Shown here: positions 1 to 6,496 of the stretch, piece by piece | Layout of the letters: each line of letters starts with the position of its first letter | Numbering within the stretch: position 1 is the first letter of the stretch | Assembly (NCBI RefSeq): GCF_937958535.1 | Contig: NZ_CALGNQ010000282.1 | Coordinates: 1-12,105 of the forward strand | Length of the DNA: 12,105 bases | Origin: an uncultured Georgenia sp. | GTDB lineage: Bacteria > Actinomycetota > Actinomycetes > Actinomycetales > Actinomycetaceae | Reading direction: 5' to 3' | The notes under the pieces: generated by a model | What the model saw: the letters and a program-made list of their open reading frames with translations, nothing else | Told to the model about the DNA's origin: nothing | The model's database searches: none | Translations under genes and position numbers: made by a program

Positions 1-331
1 GGCGGCGCTGCGCGAGCGGCTGGGGGAGGCCCCCTTCGCCGCGCCGGCCGCGGACGAGCTGCCCGCACTCGGCCTCGACGCCAAGGCGCAGGCCGCGGCG
101 GTGCGCGCGGGACTGGTGCTGCGGCCGGCACCCGGCGTCGTGCTCCTCGCCGGGGCGGACGACCTCGCCGCCGAGCGGCTGGCCGCGCTCCCGCAGCCGT
201 TCACGGTGAGCGAGGCCCGCCGTCACCTCGGCACGAGCCGGCGGGTGGTGCTCGCGCTCCTCGCCCATCTGGACCGCACGGGCCGCACGCGGCGGCTCCC
301 GGACGACCGGAGGCGGGTCACCGGCCGCTGA
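1..331 (+). CDS. selB: SelB, selenocysteine-specific translation elongation factor (3' end only)
   Basis: The gene enters from the left edge; the reading frame starts at base 2 and ends at TGA 329-331, giving about 109 C-terminal residues. SelB is the EF-Tu-like GTPase that carries selenocysteyl-tRNA to UGA codons; its C-terminal winged-helix repeats bind the SECIS hairpin in the mRNA. What is visible is the last winged-helix region: a segment reading PFTVSEARRHLGTSRR, then VVLALLAHLDRTGRTRR and a basic tail DDRRRVTGR. This matches the fourth winged helix of bacterial SelB, where the same pattern (PFTV..AR..LGTSRK..LPLLE.LDR.G.TRR) is conserved. The GTPase domains lie outside the window. The gene converges with the DHFR-like gene, with 16 bases between the stop codons. 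Presence of selB implies that the organism makes at least one selenoprotein, typically a formate dehydrogenase; none is seen here. Confidence 0.85.
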   Translation, partial: AALRERLGEAPFAAPAADELPALGLDAKAQAAAVRAGLVLRPAPGVVLLAGADDLAAERLAALPQPFTVSEARRHLGTSRRVVLALLAHLDRTGRTRRLPDDRRRVTGR

Positions 332-347
332 GCCCGTGCCCGGCGGG

Positions 348-941
348 TCAGCGGGTGAGCGGGCCGTCGAGCACCGTCGGGACGTAGTCGAGCAGCTGCA
401 GCCGGCCGTCGAAGGTCCGGCTCTCCTTCAGCTCGAGCGCCACCTCCGGGTAGCCGTCGTAGATCCGGTCCTGCCCCGTCTGCCCGTTGATCACCGGGAA
501 GACGACGAGCCGGAACCGGTCCACGAGGCCCGCGACGAGGAGCGAGCGGCACAGGCTCACGCTGCCGAGCGTGCGCAGCGGCAGGTCGCTCTCCTCCTTC
601 AGGGCCCGGACCGCCGCGACGGCGTCGCCCCGGACGAGCCGGGTGTTCGGCCAGGCGAGCGGCTCGGTGACGGTCGAGGAGAAGACGACCTTGGGCATCG
701 TGGCGAGGCTGTCGAGGCTCGCCTGCTCGTCCTCCGAGTAGCCCGACTCCGGCGGGTGGGCCGCCAACTCGGACATGAGCCGGTAGGTGTTCGCGCCCAT
801 GACGGTCAGGGCGGCGTCCGGTGCCTGCTCCTCGAGCCAGCCGAGGCACTCCGGACCCTCCATCCCCCAGAACCCGGGCCCGCCCTCCGCCGAGCCGTAC
901 CCGTCGAGGGAGACGATGAAGTCGACCATGAGCTCCTGCAT
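348..941 (-). CDS. Dihydrofolate reductase-like protein (RibD C-terminal domain family)
   Basis: 197 residues, the usual size for stand-alone members of the DHFR-like/RibD-C family (YyaP/YwjB type). Visible family marks are the N-terminal strand ending in SLDGYGS (11-17), the nucleotide-site motif MGANTYRL (48-55), and the C-terminal GSVSLCRSLLVAGLVDRFRL segment (126-145) followed by FPVING. The family fold binds NADPH, but the substrate of most stand-alone members is unknown, so this should not be read as folate metabolism or riboflavin synthesis. The ATG at 939-941 is preceded by a perfect AGGAGG (947-952 on the complement) at 5 bases spacing, which fixes the start. It lies 122 bp downstream of the ABC ATPase gene on the same strand and may be read through from it, but no promoter or clear terminator was found in that gap, so co-transcription is open. 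Confidence 0.85.
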   Translation of the reverse strand: MQELMVDFIVSLDGYGSAEGGPGFWGMEGPECLGWLEEQAPDAALTVMGANTYRLMSELAAHPPESGYSEDEQASLDSLATMPKVVFSSTVTEPLAWPNTRLVRGDAVAAVRALKEESDLPLRTLGSVSLCRSLLVAGLVDRFRLVVFPVINGQTGQDRIYDGYPEVALELKESRTFDGRLQLLDYVPTVLDGPLTR

Positions 942-946
942 GACGT

Positions 947-952
947 CCTCCT
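947..952 (-). promoter_or_regulatory. Ribosome binding site of the DHFR-like gene
   Basis: The complement reads AGGAGG, a full anti-16S match, 5 bases before the ATG. It is one of the two strongest ribosome sites in the window (the other belongs to the DUF3048 gene) and contrasts with the leader-free starts of most men genes. Confidence 0.75.
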
Positions 953-1063
953 GGGTCGTGGTGAGGGAGGGACAGACCGGCGCGAGGCGCGGAACTCATC
1001 GGCCGGGCACCGCACGGCCGCGCTCAGCGGCGCACCGGACGGGCTCAGGGCCGCGGCACGGCC

Positions 1064-1810
1064 TCAGGAGCGCACGGGCGACAGTCGGCCGTCGACCATC
1101 TCCAGGACTCGGTCGCAGTGGTGCAGGACGTCGTGGTCGTGGGTGACCATGACGGCGGCGATCCGCTGGGTGCGGCACTGCTCCGCGAGCAGCGCCACGA
1201 TGTCCTGGCTGCGGGCGCGGTCGAGGGCCGCGGTCGGCTCGTCGACGAGGAGCAGCCCGGGGTCGTTGACCAGCGCCCGCGCGATGCCCACCCGCTGCCG
1301 CTCGCCGCCGGAGAGCTGCGCCGGTCGGCTGTGCGCGCGGTGGCCCATCCCGACGGCGTCGAGGAGCGGGCGGGGGTCGAAGGCCCGCGACCTGCCGCGG
1401 CGGTGGGCCAGCCGGTGGGCGAGGCGGAGCTGGTCCGCGGCGGTCAGCGCAGGGATGAGGTTGCCGGACTGGAAGACGAAGCCGAGGTTCTCCCTGCGGA
1501 ACCGGGCCAGCGCGCCCCGCCCGCGCCGGCCGCGGAGCGCACCGAGGTCCTGCCCCAGGACGGTGACCTCACCCGAGGTCGGCGCGGCCAGGGCCCCGGA
1601 GACGGCGAGGAGCGAGGACTTCCCCGCACCGGAGGGACCGATCACGGCGACCAGCTCGCCGGGGTGGACCTCGAGGTCGACGTGGTCGAGGGCGCGGACG
1701 CGGCCGGCGCCGTCGCCCACCTCGAGGGTGACGTCGCGCAGCCGGAGGCTCGCGACCGGCGAGTCGGGGGTGGCGGTGTCGGCAGTGGCGGTCGGGACGG
1801 GCCGGGTCAT
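1064..1810 (-). CDS. ABC transporter ATP-binding protein (LolD/MacB-type)
   Basis: 248 residues. All nucleotide-binding motifs are intact: Walker A GPSGAGKSS (58-66), Q-loop FQSGN (113-117), signature LSGGERQ (166-172), Walker B LLLVDE (186-191), D-loop around ALD (195-197) and switch histidine H224 (VTHDHD). This is the ATPase class that partners FtsX-like permeases (LolD, MacB, FtsE, DevA). The open frame runs far upstream to 2731, but that part is antisense-type shadow inside the permease gene. The ATG at 1808-1810 follows GGAGGAG at a normal distance and overlaps the permease stop codon in an ATGA, so translation is probably coupled. The ATPase should sit on the cytoplasmic face and power the neighbouring permease. 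Residues 1-20 form a flexible Thr/Pro/Ala-rich lead-in. The substrate cannot be told from sequence; peptide, lipid or cell-envelope stress roles are all known in this class. Confidence 0.93.
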   Translation of the reverse strand: MTRPVPTATADTATPDSPVASLRLRDVTLEVGDGAGRVRALDHVDLEVHPGELVAVIGPSGAGKSSLLAVSGALAAPTSGEVTVLGQDLGALRGRRGRGALARFRRENLGFVFQSGNLIPALTAADQLRLAHRLAHRRGRSRAFDPRPLLDAVGMGHRAHSRPAQLSGGERQRVGIARALVNDPGLLLVDEPTAALDRARSQDIVALLAEQCRTQRIAAVMVTHDHDVLHHCDRVLEMVDGRLSPVRS

Positions 1811-2967
1811 CGTGCTCCTCCGAGGGCGGTGACGGGTTCGATGCGGGTCACGCGGAGCACGGCGACGGCCGCACCGATGAGCCCGAGCAGGACGGTGAGG
1901 GCCGAGGCGACGGCGATCGGGCGTGCCTCGAGGGAGAAGGGCATGCCGGCGGGCATGAGCGCCCCGAGGCCGACACCGACCGCGACGCCGACGGCGGTGA
2001 ACGCGACGAGCAGGACGGCGGCCTGGGCGAGCCCGTCGCGCAGCAGGTAGCGGGCCGAGGCACCCATGGCGCGCAGCACGGCGAGCTCGTGCCCGCGCTG
2101 GATCGTCCACACCGTGAAGAAGGCGCCGACGACGAGGGCTCCGATGGCGTAGAGGAACCACTGGATCATGCTCAGCGTCAGGGTCTCCGCCTGGTAGCCG
2201 GGCGAGGCGTTGAACGACTGCTCGAGGGTCATCGTCGTCGTGTCGGCGGCGGCGTCGCCGTCCGCCAGCGCCGCGGGGTCTCCCGCGGCCAGCGGGGAGC
2301 CGGGGACGCCCTGCAGGGCGATCACCGAGGCGTGGTCGGCCTCGAGCGCCGCGAGGTCCTCCGCGGTGGGTGCCGCCGCCGGTGCCTCGCCCAGGGTGAT
2401 GAGCTGCCACGTCGCGAGCGGGGTCCAGGCGACGTCGACGTGGCCGAACGTCGCCTGGCCCTCGGTGAAGCCGACCACCTCGAGCTCGGTCCCCACCCGC
2501 TCGAGGGTGAGGACGGTGCCGATCTCCACGCCCTCCTCGCGCATCGTCTCGGAGACGACGATCCCCGCCGGGTCCCCCAGGGGGCTCCCGGCGGAGAGGG
2601 AGGGGGCGAGGAACGAGTCGGGCTCCACCCCGAAGAGGGTGAGGTCGACCTGGGCGCCGCTGTCGGTCTCGGCGTTGACGATGGACACCCCCATGGGCGT
2701 CGCCTGGGCGACGTCCGGGTGCTCCTGCCACGCCGACAGCTGTTCGGCGTCGACGACGGACCGGGAGAACGCGTTGTCCTGCCGGGTCCCTGCGTCGAAC
2801 GCGACGGCGGAGACGGGCAGGCCCTTGAGCCCGGAGACACCGTCGTTGACGAGCCCGGCGGACAGGCCGGAGAGCATGACCATGAGGATGGCGATGAGGG
2901 CGATGACCACGCCCATGAGGCTGAATCGGCCGCGGGCGTAGGCCAGTTCGCGCAGTGCGAGGAACAC
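1807..2967 (-). CDS. FtsX-like ABC transporter permease
   Basis: 386 residues with the MacB/FtsX layout: one N-terminal membrane helix (about 18-40), a large extracytoplasmic domain (about 41-265) and three C-terminal helices (about 266-288, 312-336, 350-372). The cytoplasmic coupling segment RGHELAVLRAMGAS (291-304) and the C-terminal RIEPVTALGG are typical of the FtsX family. I chose the GTG at 2965-2967: the protein then starts FLALRELAYARGRF, as in homologous permeases, and an AAAGGG lies 5 bases upstream; there is no better in-frame start nearby. The longer open frame to 3669 is antisense-type shadow in tetR. The gene lies 139 bp downstream of tetR and overlaps the ATPase gene by 4 bases. 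A palindrome at 3031-3063 suggests repression by the TetR protein. Being a single four-helix permease, it probably works as a homodimer with two ATPase copies. Confidence 0.9.
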   Translation of the reverse strand: MFLALRELAYARGRFSLMGVVIALIAILMVMLSGLSAGLVNDGVSGLKGLPVSAVAFDAGTRQDNAFSRSVVDAEQLSAWQEHPDVAQATPMGVSIVNAETDSGAQVDLTLFGVEPDSFLAPSLSAGSPLGDPAGIVVSETMREEGVEIGTVLTLERVGTELEVVGFTEGQATFGHVDVAWTPLATWQLITLGEAPAAAPTAEDLAALEADHASVIALQGVPGSPLAAGDPAALADGDAAADTTTMTLEQSFNASPGYQAETLTLSMIQWFLYAIGALVVGAFFTVWTIQRGHELAVLRAMGASARYLLRDGLAQAAVLLVAFTAVGVAVGVGLGALMPAGMPFSLEARPIAVASALTVLLGLIGAAVAVLRVTRIEPVTALGGAR

Positions 2968-3030
2968 GAAGACCCTTTCGGGGCGTGGGGGGTGCCGGGC
3001 CGGGACGCGGTGGGCGCGCCGACGGTTACC

Positions 3031-3063
3031 GACATGCTGTCGAGAAGATGTCGACAGTGTGTC
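3031..3063. promoter_or_regulatory. Probable TetR operator: 33-bp near-palindrome
   Basis: Inner arms CTGTCGA (3037-3043) and TCGACAG (3051-3057) are perfect inverted repeats around a 7-base spacer. The symmetry extends outward after two mismatches with GACA/TGTC, so 11 of 13 bases match in each arm. The site is 63 bp upstream of the permease GTG, where a promoter would be expected, and directly downstream of the gene for a TetR-family regulator. TetR-family proteins bind such dyads as dimers. No convincing -35/-10 pair could be assigned; a weak TAACCG on the minus strand lies just beyond the palindrome. The role as operator is inferred. Confidence 0.6.
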
Positions 3064-3106
3064 ACGACGTGCCGCCGGACCGGAACCCCCGCGCGGGTGA
3101 CGTGCG

Positions 3107-3715
3107 CTACTTCGCGGGTGGGGGCAGCACACCACGGCCGCCCAGCTCCCGCACCATGGGGCCCAGCACCACGACCATCCGGTCGAGCACCTCCGCCGGC
3201 GAGCGACCGGACTCCAGCAGCACGGTGGCGGCGTGGACGACGGCGTTGACCAGCCCGGCCACCTCCTCCGGCGACTCGACGTCGAGGGACTCCAGCGCGG
3301 CGACGAGCGGCTCCTGCAGCTCGCGGTGCATCTGCATCGCCTGGGCGTCCAGCGCCTCACCCGGGTCGAGCGCGGCCAGCGCGCTGCCGACGGCGTGGGC
3401 CCCCTCCGCGACGAGCTCGACGTTCGCCGCGGCGTAGGCGAGCACCTGGTCGGCCGTGGTCGGCGCGGCGCCCATCGCGGCAGCCACCCGTTCCACCCAC
3501 CGCGGGTAGACGTCCCGCACCATCGCCTGGAGCAGCTCCCGCCGGGAGCGGAAGTACTGGTAGACGCTGGTGCGCGCGAGCCCCACGCGCTCCGCCACGG
3601 CCGCCAGCCCGGGGGCCTCACCGGTCTCCAGCAGGATCGCGTGGGCGGCGTCGAGGAGGGCACGCTCACGAGCGGCGCGGTGCTCCGCGACGGTGGGCGC
3701 GATGATCCGGGGCAT
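3107..3715 (-). CDS. TetR/AcrR-family transcriptional regulator
   Basis: 202 residues, normal for the family. The N-terminal DNA-binding domain is clear: a first helix around ARERALLDAAHAILLETG (15-32) followed by the helix-turn-helix LAAVAERVGLARTSVYQYF (38-56) and the RSRRELL that opens the next helix. The remaining part (about 75-195) is an all-helical ligand and dimerisation domain with no recognisable ligand signature. I start at the ATG 3713-3715; 22 further upstream residues are open but Arg/Pro-rich and unlike the family. A TAGGCT hexamer lies 7 bases before this ATG, suggesting a leaderless transcript. The gene is followed on the same strand by the ABC permease and ATPase genes, with a palindrome in between, so it most likely represses that exporter, with the transported compound or a related molecule as inducer. 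This regulation is inferred from arrangement. Confidence 0.9.
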   Translation of the reverse strand: MPRIIAPTVAEHRAARERALLDAAHAILLETGEAPGLAAVAERVGLARTSVYQYFRSRRELLQAMVRDVYPRWVERVAAAMGAAPTTADQVLAYAAANVELVAEGAHAVGSALAALDPGEALDAQAMQMHRELQEPLVAALESLDVESPEEVAGLVNAVVHAATVLLESGRSPAEVLDRMVVVLGPMVRELGGRGVLPPPAK

Positions 3716-3722
3716 GCGGCCG

Positions 3723-3728
3723 AGCCTA
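3723..3728 (-). promoter_or_regulatory. -10-like hexamer of tetR, leaderless type
   Basis: The complement reads TAGGCT, 7 bases before the ATG of the TetR gene. Transcription starting at the usual distance would begin at or next to the start codon. No clear -35 is seen; the expected place overlaps the base of the hairpin behind menD. Confidence 0.4.
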
Positions 3729-3750
3729 CGTCCTACCGGGGCAGTGCGAC

Positions 3751-3804
3751 GCCGCCTCGGGACGGTCGGCCCCCGGCGCACCGTCCGCTCGGCGACGAGG
3801 CGGC
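3751..3804 (-). terminator. Strong GC-rich hairpin behind menD, likely terminator of menC-menD
   Basis: Two stacked perfect stems: GCCGCCTCG (3751-3759) with CGAGGCGGC (3796-3804), and directly inside it GGACGGT (3760-3766) with ACCGTCC (3780-3786). On one side the 16 paired bases are continuous, on the other they are interrupted by a 9-base bulge; the loop is 13 bases. The hairpin begins 2 bases after the menD stop. It has no U-tract, as is common for actinobacterial terminators. It could also slow 3' decay of the men mRNA. Confidence 0.55.
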
Positions 3805-3806
3805 CC

Positions 3807-5462
3807 TCAGCCCGCGAGCGCCCGGCGCACCGCCCGGGTCACCCGCTCGGCCAGCTCGGCGCGCTGGTCGCGCAGCCGCGAGCGGTCGAGCACGACCTCG
3901 ACCACGGACCGGCCGCGGACCGGTTCGGCCAGCACCGCCCGGAGCTCCTCGGTGCTGCGCACGGCCGTGTGCCGCGCCCGGTAGCCGGCGCACAGCCCGG
4001 CGAGGTCGACGTCCTGCGGTGTGCCGAAGACCCGCTCGAAGCTCGCCGCCCGCTCCGGCGCGCCGTGCTCGAGCGTGGCGAAGATGGCACCTCCCCCGTC
4101 GTTGAGGACGACGACCTGGAGGTCGACCTCCTCCTCCAGCCGGCCGCGGAGCAGCGCGGCGGCGTCGTGGAGGAAGGTCAGGTCCCCGACGACGGCGCGC
4201 ACCGGGCGGCCGGTGCCCAGGGCCAGGCCGGTGGCCGTGGCGAGCGTGCCGTCGATCCCGGCGAGGCCGCGGTTGGCGACCAGCCGCAACGTGGCCGGCA
4301 CCGTGGGTGCGGCGAGGTCGAGGTCACGTACCGTCATCGACGAGCCGAGGACGAGCACGTCCGGTCCCCCGTGCGCCGACGCGGCGACGACCTCGCGGGC
4401 GACGGCGAGCCCGTCGAGCCCCGCCGGTCCGTCGAGCACGGCCGCCGCGGCGACGCCCGCGCGCCGCCAGCGGCCCAGCCACTCCTCGTCCACGGGGCCG
4501 GGGACCACCCGCACGGCCGGGGTCACGTGCTCGGCCGTACCGGCGACGTCGGGCCACACCGCCCCGGTCGGCGCCACGACGACGACGGCGCGCCCGGGCC
4601 TCGCCAGCAGCCGGCCGACCGGCCGGGACAGGGTGGGCCGGCCGTACACGACGACGCGCTCCACCTCCTCGTCGAGCTCGGCGAGGAGCAGCCGGTAGGC
4701 GGGCACGGCGTTGGGCCCGGTGCGTGCACCCGAGGTGGGCTCGGCCAGGAGCGGCCAGCCCCCGGCCTCGGCCACCCGGGCGGCCGCGGGTCCGGCGCCG
4801 TCCCCGGCGACGACGACCACCCGCCCACCGGCCGGGACGTCCAGCGCCCCGCCGCGCTCCTGCGGCACGACGACCTGCCGCGGCGCGGGCGGGGGGCCGG
4901 GCTCCCACGCCCGGGCGGGCACGAGCGGGTCACGGAAGGCCAGGTTGAGGTGCACCGGGCCGGGGTCGCCCGAGCGCGCCCCGGTGGCGGCCGCGAGCGC
5001 CCGGACGACGACCTGCCGGGCGGCCGCGGGCGGGGTGTCGGCGGGCAGGTCGGAGTGCCAGCGCGGCGCCCCGGCGAAGAGGCCGACCTGGTCGGTGGTC
5101 TGGTTGGCCCCGGTGCGGCGCATCTCGTGCGGCCGGTCGGCGCTGAGGACGACGAGCGGCACCCCGCCGTGCGCTGCCTCGAGCACCGCGGGGTGGAGGT
5201 TCGCCACCGCAGTGCCGGACGTGGTGACGACGGCGGCGGGCTCGCCGGCGGTGCGGGCCAGGCCGAGCGCGACGAAGCCGGCGACCCGCTCGTCGACGTG
5301 GACGTGCAGCCGCAGCCAGCCGGCGTCGTGCGCGGCGAGCAGGGCGTAGGCGAGCGGGGCGCTGCGCGAGCCCGGCGCGAGCACGACGTGGCCCACCCCG
5401 CCCCGGACCAGGGCGGTGACGACCTCGCGGGCGAGCAGCGCCGCCGGCGCCTCGGCGGTCAC
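3807..5462 (-). CDS. menD: MenD, SEPHCHC synthase (2-succinyl-5-enolpyruvyl-6-hydroxy-3-cyclohexene-1-carboxylate synthase)
   Basis: 551 residues, full length for the family. MenD is a thiamin diphosphate and Mg2+ enzyme that adds the succinic semialdehyde unit from 2-oxoglutarate to isochorismate, the committed step of menaquinone synthesis. Visible marks: LAPGSRSAPLAYAL (28-41), HVDERVAGF with the catalytic glutamate E58, TSGTAVANLHPAV (81-93), SADRPHEMRRTGANQTTDQ (107-125), the C-terminal ANRGLAGIDG (396-405), and the cofactor-binding segment running from GDLTFLHD (426-433) to NDGGG (454-458). The start is GTG at 5460-5462, which overlaps the menC stop (GTGA), so menC and menD are co-translated. 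A strong hairpin follows 2 bases after the stop. The very long plus-strand open frame opposite menD and menC is a GC-bias shadow. No defects seen. Confidence 0.96.
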   Translation of the reverse strand: MTAEAPAALLAREVVTALVRGGVGHVVLAPGSRSAPLAYALLAAHDAGWLRLHVHVDERVAGFVALGLARTAGEPAAVVTTSGTAVANLHPAVLEAAHGGVPLVVLSADRPHEMRRTGANQTTDQVGLFAGAPRWHSDLPADTPPAAARQVVVRALAAATGARSGDPGPVHLNLAFRDPLVPARAWEPGPPPAPRQVVVPQERGGALDVPAGGRVVVVAGDGAGPAAARVAEAGGWPLLAEPTSGARTGPNAVPAYRLLLAELDEEVERVVVYGRPTLSRPVGRLLARPGRAVVVVAPTGAVWPDVAGTAEHVTPAVRVVPGPVDEEWLGRWRRAGVAAAAVLDGPAGLDGLAVAREVVAASAHGGPDVLVLGSSMTVRDLDLAAPTVPATLRLVANRGLAGIDGTLATATGLALGTGRPVRAVVGDLTFLHDAAALLRGRLEEEVDLQVVVLNDGGGAIFATLEHGAPERAASFERVFGTPQDVDLAGLCAGYRARHTAVRSTEELRAVLAEPVRGRSVVEVVLDRSRLRDQRAELAERVTRAVRRALAG

Positions 5463-6436
5463 CGGGCAGCCCCGGCGACGTCGCGGAGTCGGTCACGCCA
5501 CCGCTCGCGCACCTGCGGTGGGGCGGCGACCGCGGCGAGGCTCTGCGCCGTCGGCTCCGGGACGGTGACGGGCAGGTACCCGCCGCGCGGCACGAGCGGG
5601 TCGGGGACGGTGTCGCGCTCGAGCAGGCGCACGGTGCCCAGGCCGCACGCGTGGTGCAGCTCGGGCAGCGCCGCGGCCAGGGCCACCCCGGCGGCGATCC
5701 CCACCGAGGACTCCAGCGCGGAGGAGACGACGACCGGCAGCCCCACCTCCTCGGCCAGGCGCAGGCAGGCGCGCACCCCGCCGAGCGGCTGCACCTTGAG
5801 GACGACGACGTCGGCGGCCTCGGCCCGACGCACGGCGAGCGGGTCGGCGGCGCGCCGGATCGACTCGTCGGCGGCGATCGGGACCTCGGTGCGCCGGCGC
5901 AGCGCCGCGAGGTCGGCGACGTCGGCGCAGGGCTGCTCGGCGTACTCCAGCCCGCCGGCGGCGCGGTCGAGCAGCGGCAGCCGGGCCAGCGCGGTCTCCA
6001 GGTCCCAGGCCGCGTTGGCGTCGATGCGGACCTTGCCGCCCGGGCCCAGGGCGTCCCGGACGGCCTCGAGGCGGGCCTGCTCCGCGGCCAGGTCCTGTCC
6101 GGGCTCGGCGACCTTGACCTTGGCGGTGCGGCAGCCGTCGCTCGCCGCGACGATCGCGGCGGCCTGCTCGGGCCCGACGGCGGGGACGGTGACGTTGACC
6201 GGGACCCGGTCGCGCACCGGCGCCGGCCAGCCCTCGTCCGTCGCCTCCCGGGCGGCGGCGAGCCAGGGCGCGCACTCCGCGGCGTCGTAGTCCCAGAAGG
6301 GGGAGAACTCCCCCCAGCCGGCGTCACCGCGCAGCAGCACGCCGTCGCGGGTGGTGATGCCGCGGAACCGGGTGGTCATCGGGGTGGACCAGACGGCGGC
6401 GGGCGTGGGCAGGGGACGCGCGGACACGGTGGGCAC
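5459..6436 (-). CDS. menC: MenC, o-succinylbenzoate synthase
   Basis: 325 residues from the GTG at 6434-6436. MenC is an enolase-superfamily enzyme that dehydrates SHCHC to o-succinylbenzoate. The superfamily residues are all present: the KxK pair K106/K108 (in TAKVKVAEPG), metal ligands D139 (RIDAN), E167 (EYAEQP) and D190 (IAADES), and the second catalytic lysine K214 (VVLKVQPLGG). The N-terminal TRFRGIT...GWGEFSPFWDY is typical of actinobacterial MenC. Start choice: the GTG gives a lead-in ending STPMTTRFRGI, as homologues have a short strand before RTRFRGI; a -10-like TATCCT ends 6 bases upstream, pointing to a leaderless mRNA. A GTG at 6425-6427 and an ATG at 6377-6379 (306 residues) are alternatives. 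It is divergent from menB (60 bp) and overlaps menD by 4 bases. Confidence 0.93.
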   Translation of the reverse strand: MPTVSARPLPTPAAVWSTPMTTRFRGITTRDGVLLRGDAGWGEFSPFWDYDAAECAPWLAAAREATDEGWPAPVRDRVPVNVTVPAVGPEQAAAIVAASDGCRTAKVKVAEPGQDLAAEQARLEAVRDALGPGGKVRIDANAAWDLETALARLPLLDRAAGGLEYAEQPCADVADLAALRRRTEVPIAADESIRRAADPLAVRRAEAADVVVLKVQPLGGVRACLRLAEEVGLPVVVSSALESSVGIAAGVALAAALPELHHACGLGTVRLLERDTVPDPLVPRGGYLPVTVPEPTAQSLAAVAAPPQVRERWRDRLRDVAGAAR

Positions 6437-6442
6437 GTCCCG

Positions 6443-6448
6443 AGGATA
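6443..6448 (-). promoter_or_regulatory. -10-like hexamer of menC-menD, leaderless type
   Basis: The complement reads TATCCT, with 6 bases to the GTG at 6436. There is no ribosome site worth the name before this GTG, which supports a transcript starting at the start codon. The expected -35 position overlaps that of the divergent menB promoter and shows no consensus. Confidence 0.5.
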
Positions 6449-6483
6449 GGCGGGGCGCACCCGGCGGGTGGACGGGGGAGCCA

Positions 6484-6489
6484 TAGGGT
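6484..6489 (+). promoter_or_regulatory. -10-like hexamer of menB, leaderless type
   Basis: TAGGGT followed by 7 bases (TGCCCGC) and the menB ATG. No Shine-Dalgarno sequence is present. The two divergent -10 elements (menC at 6443-6448, menB here) are about 35 bp apart, so polymerases at the two promoters would compete for the same DNA. Confidence 0.5.
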
Positions 6490-6496
6490 TGCCCGC

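Noticed and set aside
1017..1031. GCCGC/GCGGC hairpin between the ABC ATPase and DHFR-like genes as a terminator
   Set aside because: Only 5 bp, expected by chance at this GC content, and not followed by any supporting signal.
1811..2731. Upstream extension of the ABC ATPase frame
   Set aside because: It lies inside the permease gene in another frame; the ATPase start at 1810 has a ribosome site and an ATGA overlap.
3233..4105. Plus-strand open frame opposite tetR and the end of menD
   Set aside because: Crosses two clear minus-strand genes and an intergenic hairpin; composition is that of a shadow frame.
3570..6290. Plus-strand open frame of 906 codons opposite menD and menC
   Set aside because: Arg/Gly/Pro-rich composition typical of an antisense frame in high-GC DNA, while the minus strand encodes two well-recognised enzymes.
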